7,573 nt of DNA from Clostridiales bacterium (GTDB lineage Bacteria > Bacillota > Clostridia > Oscillospirales > Acutalibacteraceae): NCBI GenBank assembly GCA_019416395.1, contig DXXH01000103.1:1-7573 (forward strand). The letters run 5' to 3'. Shown here in pieces: positions 1-6,654 of the stretch (the first letter of the stretch is position 1; every line of letters begins with the position of its first letter). Position numbers and translations under genes: made by a program. The notes under the pieces were generated by a model. It did no database searches, was not told the origin of the DNA, and saw only the letters and a list, made by a program, of their open reading frames with translations.

Positions 1-2243
1 AAATCGTCCACGATAACATCATATTTCTCCACGTCCCATACGTCCATACACTTTTTGAGGTCTGCCCTAAGTCTAGAGAAGAACTCCTCCAGGCACACTT
101 TTAGATCGTCTTCTCTGGAAGACAATTGTAACAATTCCGTGTGATCGTAGTTTACAAAGCCAAATAAAAGAAGAGCCTTTACAACAAGCTGAAGGAACTG
201 GAAATAAGACTTCTCGTGGTTGAAGTTTGTGGTAATCTCTAACTGGTTGAAAAAACGAATCATTTGGAGCAAGCTGTGAGGGCTTCGGTAGGGAAAACGG
301 CCTAAACAATCGATAAAGGAGCGAGTGAGAAAGGATCCTGCTATTTTCTGGTACTGCGTGATATAAAAATCCAGCAAACGCTGCCATTCATTTCCTGTGG
401 CGCCGCACACTTCCATCGCCTGGAATAGAGAGAACAAAGGGTCTATTCCTAGGCGGAAAATTGTGCGATTGTCGGGAGAGAGACTCTCTTCATACATATC
501 GTGACAATAAGAGTCCCAGGCGTCCTGCTGTTCTTTTCCAGATTTGCTCAGAACTTCCCTCTTAAATTTTAGAATGGCATTTTCTTTATCCGTCAGTTCT
601 GATGTTCCGTTGGCAATAGTATGCCAAATGACCCTATCGATTTTTTCGTTGTCATCCATCTTTTTCAGCGTGATTATTGGTTCAACAGGGACATCACCGA
701 AATCTTTCGCCAGGATTTCAATTCCAAATTCATAACCTAAAAGCAGGGCAATGATGGTTATGTCACGGTTTCTCTCGTCAGCCAAAAAAGTGTTGAAATT
801 ACCAGTGAGGTCGTACGGCGTCCCCTTGTCAGACTCTTTTTTATGTTGGGCAAACTTGTCTAGTACCTGGGGCAGTGTTTGATTTTTTCCCTCCCATGTG
901 ACCTGCATGGTATCCATAGGGCTTTCATTGATTTGAAACCGGCAAAAATAAGAGGAGTAAAAGTGTTTTAAGAACATCGCAGTGATATACTTTTGATTGA
1001 TAGAACTGTCGCTTAACGCAGGATTGGTAGCGACCATCTCTTTCAATTCTGTCAGAAAGTTTTCCATTTTACGTGGGGTTGTACGCTTATCCAGATCCAT
1101 TTGAATGCGAAGATTGAGGCCCAATAATGTGCTGAAATGGCTGCAATTTCGCAAGCCGTCCCCGATTGACTGCACTGACTTCATGGTAATGCTGATGTTT
1201 TTGGGCATGATATCCTTCCACTGCTGTTCAACCAACTCCTTATAAGGAATTTGAGTCAATGTTACGCTGTAAGGAAGGTATTTTTCCAAGTATTCTATTT
1301 CAAACCCCAACCTGAGCAGGGCGGAGATATCGTATTGATAGACCACATGGAGATGATCGCACGCAATTTTTTCTGCAATGGCAAATATTTTCTTTGTGGT
1401 ATTCGTTTCTGAAATACGGTCTAGATCATCGAAAATCAAAAGGATTTTCTTATCCAGCTTTCTCAGCTCTTTTTGGAAACCCTGCAGAGAGGCAGCTATG
1501 CCCTCACCTTCATTGCCCAAGATCCCCCACAAGAGATTGCTCCATTGGTTCTTTCCCATCAGGCCTTTTAAGTGAAAAGAATGGGCGGAGTGAATATAGT
1601 GCTTGCGAAAGACTTTGTCCAATTCTTCAATGATGATCCGCTCTACCTGGTCTAGATCGCAGGTGAGCAAATCGATAGAAATGAGATCAAATTCTTTCAG
1701 AAAATCCGGGTCCCGTTTTAGCTGGTCTACTACAAAAGACTTTCCTGTCCCCCAGGGAGCGTTGATACCCACCATTGAAAAGTTTGTGACATACATTTTT
1801 ACCCTCTCATAATCATACTTGCGGCGAGGGTATAGTTTTGGCAGATCAGACTCAGCTGTGGTTGTTTCCGGCGTCCGCAAGGCAAAAAGGTGAACCAATA
1901 GGGCTAACCCCAGCAAAATACCCTCCCAAATGGTAGGGTAGCGAGGTGAATGGCCCCATGCCAGTTTGACTGCGCAAAGGGCACAGGCGCTTGCCAGAGA
2001 AATTCCAACACAGCTATGAAGAAAAGCTTTGTTTTTGCCTCGTTTCGTACACAGAAAGACAGCGCCCCAAATGACATCGAGAAGCAGCAAATATGCAACT
2101 ACTGGCGGATTGCCAATGGCAAAAAGCAGTCCGAAAACGACGAAAGAGCTGGTGAACAAAAAAGCCGTTTCCCTATAACGGGGTTTGAAAGCGATCCACC
2201 ATCTGGGAAACCTTTTCTGCGTTTTCTGTGTTCTGTCTCTCAT
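1..2243 (-). CDS. KAP-family P-loop NTPase with N-terminal membrane domain (3' end outside window)
   Basis: An unbroken minus-strand frame runs from ATG at 2243 to the left edge, at least 747 codons with no stop, so the C-terminus is missing. Residues about 26-122 hold four hydrophobic stretches (about 31-44, 47-64, 74-96, 104-122), predicting a membrane-anchored N-terminus. A P-loop NTPase domain follows: Walker A APWGTGKS at 162-169 (Lys168) and Walker B KILLIFDDLDR at 266-276. Next come VVYQYD at about 300-305 and a YLEKYLPY segment at 318-325, which resemble the KAP positions downstream of Walker B. The DDLDR signature and Trp-Gly before GKS are typical of KAP NTPases (Kidins220, F-plasmid PifA). 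The region after about residue 340 is helical-looking and unrecognised. The start has a strong Shine-Dalgarno. It lies 67 bp behind the methyltransferase without a terminator, so co-transcription is likely. GC is about 35-45%, lower than the integrases. Family call is firm; a defence role is inferred from relatives and context. Confidence 0.85.
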   Translation of the reverse strand, partial: MRDRTQKTQKRFPRWWIAFKPRYRETAFLFTSSFVVFGLLFAIGNPPVVAYLLLLDVIWGAVFLCTKRGKNKAFLHSCVGISLASACALCAVKLAWGHSPRYPTIWEGILLGLALLVHLFALRTPETTTAESDLPKLYPRRKYDYERVKMYVTNFSMVGINAPWGTGKSFVVDQLKRDPDFLKEFDLISIDLLTCDLDQVERIIIEELDKVFRKHYIHSAHSFHLKGLMGKNQWSNLLWGILGNEGEGIAASLQGFQKELRKLDKKILLIFDDLDRISETNTTKKIFAIAEKIACDHLHVVYQYDISALLRLGFEIEYLEKYLPYSVTLTQIPYKELVEQQWKDIMPKNISITMKSVQSIGDGLRNCSHFSTLLGLNLRIQMDLDKRTTPRKMENFLTELKEMVATNPALSDSSINQKYITAMFLKHFYSSYFCRFQINESPMDTMQVTWEGKNQTLPQVLDKFAQHKKESDKGTPYDLTGNFNTFLADERNRDITIIALLLGYEFGIEILAKDFGDVPVEPIITLKKMDDNEKIDRVIWHTIANGTSELTDKENAILKFKREVLSKSGKEQQDAWDSYCHDMYEESLSPDNRTIFRLGIDPLFSLFQAMEVCGATGNEWQRLLDFYITQYQKIAGSFLTRSFIDCLGRFPYRSPHSLLQMIRFFNQLEITTNFNHEKSYFQFLQLVVKALLLFGFVNYDHTELLQLSSREDDLKVCLEEFFSRLRADLKKCMDVWDVEKYDVIVDD

Positions 2244-2249
2244 GCTTTT

Positions 2250-2256
2250 CTCCTTT
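2250..2256 (-). promoter_or_regulatory. Shine-Dalgarno site of the KAP NTPase gene
   Basis: On the minus strand AAAGGAG lies 6 nt before ATG at 2243. This fixes the start of the KAP gene, which has no other well-placed initiator nearby. The rest of the 67-bp gap to the upstream gene (2244-2310) is AT-rich. It shows no hairpin terminator and only a poor promoter match (TATCAT without a good -35), which favours translation from a shared transcript. Confidence 0.75.
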
Positions 2257-2310
2257 TTGTTGTGTTCCTAGTGGAGCAATAACACAATGATATATGAACG
2301 AGGGAATAAA

Positions 2311-5094
2311 TCATTTTCCCTCCACCAACCTCTGATACATCCTCATCAGCTCTGCCACACAGCTGGCCTCTGTGGTGGTGCGCACAGGGAAACCATAGGC
2401 TGCCATCACAGCTTTATCATTGGCCTGGTGGGCACGGCGCAGCTCCACAGGCATGGTTACCTCGTCGTACAGGTCTGCCAGGCTGCAGTCGGTGTACAAT
2501 GCACGGGCGTCCAAAATGCCCTGGGCTGTCTGTTCAATTTTCGTCTTCTGCTCCTCTGTAGGGGTGGGCCAGGGGAAGTTGTTGTAAACGATGTCCTTGG
2601 AATAGCGGTAGTCACTTTTAATTCGTCCACAGACGGCCCTCATCCAGGCCATATGGACATTAGAAGTGAGAACACCAAAATGATAGGTTGTTGCATTTGG
2701 AATGATTTGAACTGCATCGTTTACGATAATTTCCGGGGATACAAAGCCAAGTGGGATATATTTTCGAGTTTCGGAAGAGTGACGTGGAACAATTATATAA
2801 TCACTGTTTGGATGACGTACTTCTTGAAAAAGCGTGGGCATTTCGGCACTTTTTCTAGTTGCAGCTTTAGTACTTGCCAGTCGAAATTTTCTAACAGACT
2901 CAACCCTTTCCATAATAAACTTTGATTTTCGAACTTCAGCCGGAGATACTCCAACGAGCCATATGCAAAAACGAGGCTTATTGTTGATAAATTCCGATGC
3001 TCCGTAAACACGCCGGATATATTTCAGAATTTCAGGTTCACGTTTCTGGACATCCTGATATTCGTCATTTGTAAGGAAAAGAAAACCTCCGTCTGTCGGC
3101 TTGTTTCCATATAGCATTTCTGGAACTTCACAAAGAGATTTACTTCTACTTTCAATAAAGACTGTTGGCGCATCCATCAGATAAGCATTGATATTCTCCG
3201 CCATTTGAAAATGTTCCTCGCTGTAAATCCGTTTTTCCGCATTATTTGGTGCCACACTGAACCCTACAATCACACAGTGCACATGGGCTTTTAGGTTGGC
3301 TTCGCTGTCCCAGCGGAAGGTGCGATAAGCAAAATCAATGTGAATACCAAAACGGTCATAGAGAGGTTTCCACACCCCGGCCACCTGTTCCCCCTGGGTG
3401 ATGGAATTGGTTGACACAAACGCTATGCGGATATTTGTTCCCTGAATCAGTTGCGACGCCTTAAAATACCAACCCGCAACATAGTCAATTTTTCCGGCAG
3501 TTTTATAGGGCTTGCCCTTTTCGTTCACGTAGATGGAAAGGATATCCTTTTTTTGCTCCTTGCTCTGCAAGGAATACCCCACAAACGGTGGGTTGCCCAT
3601 GATATAACTGAGCTGGTGTTTGGGCACCACACTCTCCCAGTCCAGGCGCAGGGCGTTGCCCTCGGTGATGTTGGCGTAGGAGCGCAGAGGCAGGAAGTCC
3701 AGGGACATATGCACCACATCCTCGGTCTCCTTCATCATTTGGCTCTCGGCAATCCATAGGGCGGTTCGGGCCACGGTGACGGCAAAGTCGTTGATTTCGA
3801 TGCCGTAAAACTGGCCGATGGACACTTGGATCAGGTCCTCCTTTTGTACGCCGCCAAACATAACCTGGTCGGTGAGCTGCCGTAGGATATCGTTCTCCAG
3901 CCGCCGCAGGGACAGGTATGTTTCTGTAAGAAAATTGCCGGAGCCGCAGGCCGGGTCGAGAAATTTCAGGCCAGCCAGCTTGGCCTGAAAGGCCCGGAAC
4001 TTCCTGTTCCGGGCCTTAATCTCCCCTATGGCGGCAATTTCAGAAAACTCCCGCTTAAGCCCGTCCAGAAACAGGGGGTCAATCACTTTGTGGATATTCT
4101 CGATGCTGGTGTAGTGCATCCCCCCAGCCCGGCGGGTTTCCGGGTTCAGGGTGCTCTCAAACACCGCACCAAAAATCGTGGGGCTGATCTCCGACCAGTC
4201 GAAGTCCTCGCTGGCCTTGTGGAGGATCAAGTCCACGATGGATTCATCCAGTCGGGGGATTACCACCGATTCTTCCGCAAACAGGCCGCCGTTCACATAG
4301 GGAAAAGCTGCCAGATCCTCGTCCATGTAGGGGTCTCGCTCTTCTTCCTTTGTGTCCAGTACCTTAAACAGGTCGATCAGGGCACGGCGGGCATCGGCAA
4401 CGTGGCGCTTCAAGTAATCGTGAAACATCCCGCGGGCGCCGAAGATCCCGGCGTCCTCGGCGTACAGGCAAAACACCAGCCGCACACACAGGGCGTTCAG
4501 GCTTTTTAGCGTCTCTGGGTCCGTGGGATCCTTGTACTTCTCCAACAGTGCGTCGTACAGGACGCCCACAATGTTGCCGGCCTGCAGGGAGATTTCCATC
4601 TCCTTTTTGATGTTGGTGTCCCCAGTGTCCACCAGGAAGTGCAGCCTGTGGAACTGGGTTTCCAGTTCCTCCAGCTTGAGGAGCTCCGATTCGTCGTTGG
4701 GACGGTTCATGTCGTGGATCTGGAACTCCCTAAAATTGCACACCACGATCCACCGGGGATTCTGGTTATGGGGCAAATATCCGGCGTATCGTCTGGCCTG
4801 CTGGAAAGGGGTGAGCATCGACCCATCCGACTGGCGGGATCCTTTCTTGAGATCGATATCCTCGCTTTTCTGCTCGATCAACACCCGTGTGGAGGGAATG
4901 AACCCGTCGATGAAACTGGTATGGCTCAGCATGACCGGCACTTCAAATTCAATAAATTGGCTGGGGTTCTCCACCCCCAGGACATTTTGGAGTAAATCCA
5001 TCCAAAACCGTTGGGTATCCTGCTTTTCGTCCCCATGCTCTCCCCAGTAAGAGACAAACGCTCTGGCTGCGTCCCGCTGCTGTTTTTCTGTCAT
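2311..5094 (-). CDS. MmeI-like (Type IIL/IIG) restriction enzyme and N6-adenine DNA methyltransferase
   Basis: A 927-aa single-chain protein, close to the usual 900-950 aa of the MmeI family. N-terminal region (1-160): Asp63, then Glu74-Gln-Lys76, fits the D-Xn-E-X-K nuclease motif, so DNA cleavage is plausible. A helical linker (about 165-320) leads to a gamma-class methyltransferase: motif X-like GGMHYTS (324-330), SAM-binding motif I LDPACGSGNF (379-388), motif II GIEIND (431-436), and catalytic motif IV GNPPF (500-504). Residues about 620-820 are the presumed target-recognition domain, ending before YSKDIVYNNFPWP (831-843), a family hallmark; a helical C-terminus follows. Known family members transfer methyl from SAM to adenine in a short asymmetric site and cut at a distance; this protein's site cannot be read from sequence. 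No separate nuclease or specificity gene is needed or seen. It is first gene of the unit, with the KAP NTPase next. BREX PglX is much longer, so is less likely. Confidence 0.9.
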   Translation of the reverse strand: MTEKQQRDAARAFVSYWGEHGDEKQDTQRFWMDLLQNVLGVENPSQFIEFEVPVMLSHTSFIDGFIPSTRVLIEQKSEDIDLKKGSRQSDGSMLTPFQQARRYAGYLPHNQNPRWIVVCNFREFQIHDMNRPNDESELLKLEELETQFHRLHFLVDTGDTNIKKEMEISLQAGNIVGVLYDALLEKYKDPTDPETLKSLNALCVRLVFCLYAEDAGIFGARGMFHDYLKRHVADARRALIDLFKVLDTKEEERDPYMDEDLAAFPYVNGGLFAEESVVIPRLDESIVDLILHKASEDFDWSEISPTIFGAVFESTLNPETRRAGGMHYTSIENIHKVIDPLFLDGLKREFSEIAAIGEIKARNRKFRAFQAKLAGLKFLDPACGSGNFLTETYLSLRRLENDILRQLTDQVMFGGVQKEDLIQVSIGQFYGIEINDFAVTVARTALWIAESQMMKETEDVVHMSLDFLPLRSYANITEGNALRLDWESVVPKHQLSYIMGNPPFVGYSLQSKEQKKDILSIYVNEKGKPYKTAGKIDYVAGWYFKASQLIQGTNIRIAFVSTNSITQGEQVAGVWKPLYDRFGIHIDFAYRTFRWDSEANLKAHVHCVIVGFSVAPNNAEKRIYSEEHFQMAENINAYLMDAPTVFIESRSKSLCEVPEMLYGNKPTDGGFLFLTNDEYQDVQKREPEILKYIRRVYGASEFINNKPRFCIWLVGVSPAEVRKSKFIMERVESVRKFRLASTKAATRKSAEMPTLFQEVRHPNSDYIIVPRHSSETRKYIPLGFVSPEIIVNDAVQIIPNATTYHFGVLTSNVHMAWMRAVCGRIKSDYRYSKDIVYNNFPWPTPTEEQKTKIEQTAQGILDARALYTDCSLADLYDEVTMPVELRRAHQANDKAVMAAYGFPVRTTTEASCVAELMRMYQRLVEGK
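2641..3240 (-). other. AT-rich segment covering the target-recognition domain of the methyltransferase
   Basis: Hand counts per 60-base line give about 33-45% GC through 2641-3240. Sampled lines are about 60% at 3601-3660 and at 2461-2520. The segment encodes residues about 619-818, the presumed DNA-specificity part of the MmeI-like protein. Lines from 3241 to 3600 are intermediate (about 42-57%). The frame is intact across both edges. The abrupt composition change inside one gene suggests domain exchange. Confidence 0.6.
3964..3990 (-). repeat. Perfect 10-bp inverted repeat inside the methyltransferase gene
   Basis: Arms 3964-3973 (tttcaggcca) and 3981-3990 (tggcctgaaa) are exact reverse complements with a 7-nt loop. 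The repeat lies in codons just before methyltransferase motif I and shares bases 3989-3990 with the next hairpin, so the two cannot form completely at once. A role in mRNA folding is possible but unproven. Confidence 0.6.
3989..4017 (-). repeat. Perfect 12-bp GC-rich inverted repeat inside the methyltransferase gene
   Basis: Arms 3989-4000 (aaggcccggaac) and 4006-4017 (gttccgggcctt) are exact reverse complements with a 5-nt loop. Such a hairpin should be very stable in mRNA. It encodes the basic stretch KARNRKFRAF near residues 360-369, between motif X and motif I. It is not followed by a T-tract in the transcript direction, so it does not look like a terminator. Confidence 0.65.
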
Positions 5095-5105
5095 ATCCCA
5101 CCACG

Positions 5106-5111
5106 TCCTTT
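5106..5111 (-). promoter_or_regulatory. Probable ribosome binding site of the methyltransferase gene
   Basis: AAAGGA on the minus strand stands 11 nt before ATG at 5094, a slightly long but usable spacing. No better site lies nearer, and the encoded N-terminus (helix, then nuclease region) looks complete from this ATG. Confidence 0.5.
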
Positions 5112-5119
5112 CTGCATAT

Positions 5120-5149
5120 AGAATACCATAAAGAGAAGCGGTTTTCCAA
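5120..5149 (-). promoter_or_regulatory. Candidate sigma-A-type promoter for the methyltransferase-KAP unit
   Basis: On the minus strand TTGGAA (5149-5144) and TATTCT (5125-5120) are separated by 18 bp. Each hexamer matches consensus at four of six positions. The site falls in the only gap between the terminator hairpin and the methyltransferase start, where a promoter would be expected. Match strength is modest. Confidence 0.4.
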
Positions 5150-5159
5150 TGGGTTTTTC

Positions 5160-5201
5160 AGCGCAAAAAACTCCTGGCCGCAGTCAGGAGTTTTTTGCGC
5201 T
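5160..5201. terminator. Bidirectional intrinsic terminator (17-bp perfect inverted repeat)
   Basis: Arms 5160-5176 and 5185-5201 are exact reverse complements around an 8-nt loop (gccgcagt). The GC-rich core is CTCCTG/CAGGAG, flanked by six A on the left and six T on the right. Either strand therefore gives a stem followed by a U-tract. It lies 121 bp past the stop of the complete integrase and just before the methyltransferase promoter, so it should stop integrase transcripts and insulate the downstream unit. Confidence 0.8.
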
Positions 5202-5321
5202 CGGATGTTCCGTTGTCAATGGGGTTTATCTCAAATCTCCCGGCTGGCAGCCCATAGTGGCGCAGAAAGTGCCTTATTCATGGCAGAAAAAGGAGATAAG
5301 CTCCCACATTTGCGCTTTCGC
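5202..5321. other. Spacer beyond the integrase stop; no supported gene, possible attachment-site region
   Basis: These 120 bp follow the integrase stop and precede the terminator. No tRNA or protein gene is supported. On the minus strand a stretch open between stops continues through the hairpin to a TGA just beyond it, but it has no convincing start or ribosome site. Integrase-type elements often carry their attachment site next to the integrase gene, so an att site could lie here. No duplicated core can be shown inside the window. Confidence 0.25.
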
Positions 5322-6500
5322 TCACACCCCTACCCTCCCCTGCATCTGGGCACTGACCTCCCGCTTCTTCTCATCGAAGGCGTGGGTGTAGATGTCCAGC
5401 GTGGTGGAGACCTGCGCATGGCCTAAAATCCCGGAAACTGTAGCCACATCCGCCCCGCCGGAGATCATCAGGCTGGCGGCGGTATGTCTGAGGCTGTGGA
5501 CGTTCAGGTCCAGGGGCAGGCCGTGCTTCTTCAAAATCAATTTGAACCGCCAGGTGAAGGTACTTGGGGTCATGGGCAGGTTGGCGCCGTGACGGCGGAA
5601 GATGTAGTCCTCTGGGGTGAGGGGATGGCCCTCGTGGAGCTCCAACTCCCCCTGGCAGAAGGAGCGGTATTCTTTCAGCAGACTGGCCATCTCCAGGGAG
5701 AAGTACACGTACCGGTCCCCGGCGGCGGTCTTGGGTTCTTTCACGATGATGTCCTCCCCCGTGACCTTCACCACGTTGCGGCAGATGTGGATGGACTTTT
5801 CGGTGAAGTCCACGTCCTTCCATTTCAGGCCACAGCACTCTCCCCTCCGCATCCCCGTAGCGATGATGAGCTTGAAGTAGGTTTCGTACTTGATGCTCTC
5901 CTCCTCCAGCGCGACGATTAGCTGCTTGGTGGTTTCCTCATCCGCCACATTGCGCTTCTGTTTCTTCTTGCCAGCGTATTTGTAGGTGCGCCAAGCCGGA
6001 TTCTGCGACAAAAAACCGCCCTCCATGGCATCGGAGAGAATTCCACACAGACAGGCGTGGACTCCCTCAACGGTGCTCTCGGAGAGCGGTTTTCCCGTCA
6101 CAGAGTTCTTTTGCTTCCGCAAGGTTGCGTAGAGATTGCGGAAGTGTTCAGGCTTTAGTTCAGTGAGTTTGTAGCTGCCCAGGGCCGGCAGGAACCGGTC
6201 GATGTCCTGCTTGTCCCGGGCCAAAGTGGACTTGGCCAGCTTGCCGGGAGCGATATGGGCCAGCCAGTAGGCGGTGTACGCCGCCAGGGTGATGGACTTG
6301 TCCACCGGCAACGGTTCATTCTTACACTCACGCTCAAAGAGTGCAGCCTCCTCCTCCAACCATTTTTCCTTGGCCTTGGGTGTCAGGCCCTCCGGCGGGT
6401 GGACGGTCTTTTGCTGGGGCTTGCGGCGGTGGCCCTCCGGGTCGTAGCCCATGGACACCACCAGCAGGTAGCTGTTTCCCCGTTTGCGAATGCTTGCCAT
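5322..6500 (-). CDS. Tyrosine recombinase / phage-type integrase, complete (392 aa)
   Basis: A site-specific recombinase, expected to integrate and excise the element through a 3'-phosphotyrosine intermediate. Residues 1 to about 60 resemble the AP2-like arm-binding domain (MASIRKRGNSYLLVVSMGYD at the start). About 70-160 form the SAM-like core-binding domain. The catalytic domain keeps every key residue: Arg218 (TGMRRGE), Lys257 (EPKTAAG), His335 and Arg338 (HSLRHT), His361 (LGHAQ) and nucleophile Tyr371 (DIYTH). Length fits Tn916/ICE- and phage-type integrases. ATG at 6500 was chosen because a Shine-Dalgarno lies 8 nt before it and the arm domain begins there. An in-frame GTG at 6551 would add 17 unlike residues. 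It lies 154 bp downstream of the other recombinase in the same direction, and a terminator follows. No excisionase gene lies beside it. GC is near 60%. Family is certain; the target site is unknown. Confidence 0.95.
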   Translation of the reverse strand: MASIRKRGNSYLLVVSMGYDPEGHRRKPQQKTVHPPEGLTPKAKEKWLEEEAALFERECKNEPLPVDKSITLAAYTAYWLAHIAPGKLAKSTLARDKQDIDRFLPALGSYKLTELKPEHFRNLYATLRKQKNSVTGKPLSESTVEGVHACLCGILSDAMEGGFLSQNPAWRTYKYAGKKKQKRNVADEETTKQLIVALEEESIKYETYFKLIIATGMRRGECCGLKWKDVDFTEKSIHICRNVVKVTGEDIIVKEPKTAAGDRYVYFSLEMASLLKEYRSFCQGELELHEGHPLTPEDYIFRRHGANLPMTPSTFTWRFKLILKKHGLPLDLNVHSLRHTAASLMISGGADVATVSGILGHAQVSTTLDIYTHAFDEKKREVSAQMQGRVGV

Positions 6501-6508
6501 GATAAAAA

Positions 6509-6515
6509 CCTCTTT
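6509..6515 (-). promoter_or_regulatory. Shine-Dalgarno site deciding the integrase start at 6500
   Basis: AAAGAGG on the minus strand sits 8 nt before ATG at 6500, supporting this start over the in-frame GTG at 6551, which has no comparable site. Confidence 0.65.
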
Positions 6516-6527
6516 CCTGTTGGGATT

Positions 6528-6540
6528 CCTCCTGTGGAGG
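6528..6540 (-). repeat. Small hairpin in the integrase leader
   Basis: In the transcript CCTCC-ACA-GGAGG forms a 5-bp stem with a 3-nt loop, 27 nt before the integrase ATG. The GGAGG arm is SD-like but too far from the start, and the CCTCC arm could alternatively pair with the real SD. A second weak inverted repeat (ACCACA at 6543-6548, TGTGGT at 6561-6566) lies just upstream. A regulatory role is only a possibility. Confidence 0.3.
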
Positions 6541-6654
6541 CAACCACACACTACCCCATTTGTGGTCGGAAGTCTAGCGGCTTTTTCACTTTCTACCCTT
6601 TGGACAAGAGGGGTGGCCTAGCCTGCCCGCAAGCCTCAGCGATGTACCTGGTTT

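Noticed and set aside
73..387. 104-codon minus-strand frame near the left edge
   Set aside because: It is out of frame with the continuous KAP reading frame through the same bases, which has no stop or frameshift there.
1419..1660. Repeated ggtctagatc at two places in the KAP gene
   Set aside because: Both copies encode Asp-Leu-Asp with the same codons; two short matches are not evidence of a repeat family.
1950..2282. 110-codon plus-strand frame opposite the KAP N-terminus
   Set aside because: The opposite strand holds a well-started membrane domain leading into Walker motifs; this frame has no family features.
2287..2925. 212-codon plus-strand open frame
   Set aside because: It lies wholly opposite the methyltransferase gene, which has clear family motifs. 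The predicted peptide has no recognisable domain.
2311..5094. BREX PglX or DISARM methyltransferase
   Set aside because: Length, the N-terminal D-Xn-EXK region and the YNNFPWP-type motif fit the MmeI family. No BREX or DISARM partner gene is present in the window.
5371..5838. 155-codon minus-strand frame rich in Arg, Gly and Pro
   Set aside because: It overlaps the integrase catalytic domain in another frame; its composition is that of a GC-rich shadow frame.
6501..6551. In-frame GTG at 6551 as the start of the complete integrase
   Set aside because: The 17 added residues are unlike integrase N-termini, and a good Shine-Dalgarno serves ATG at 6500.
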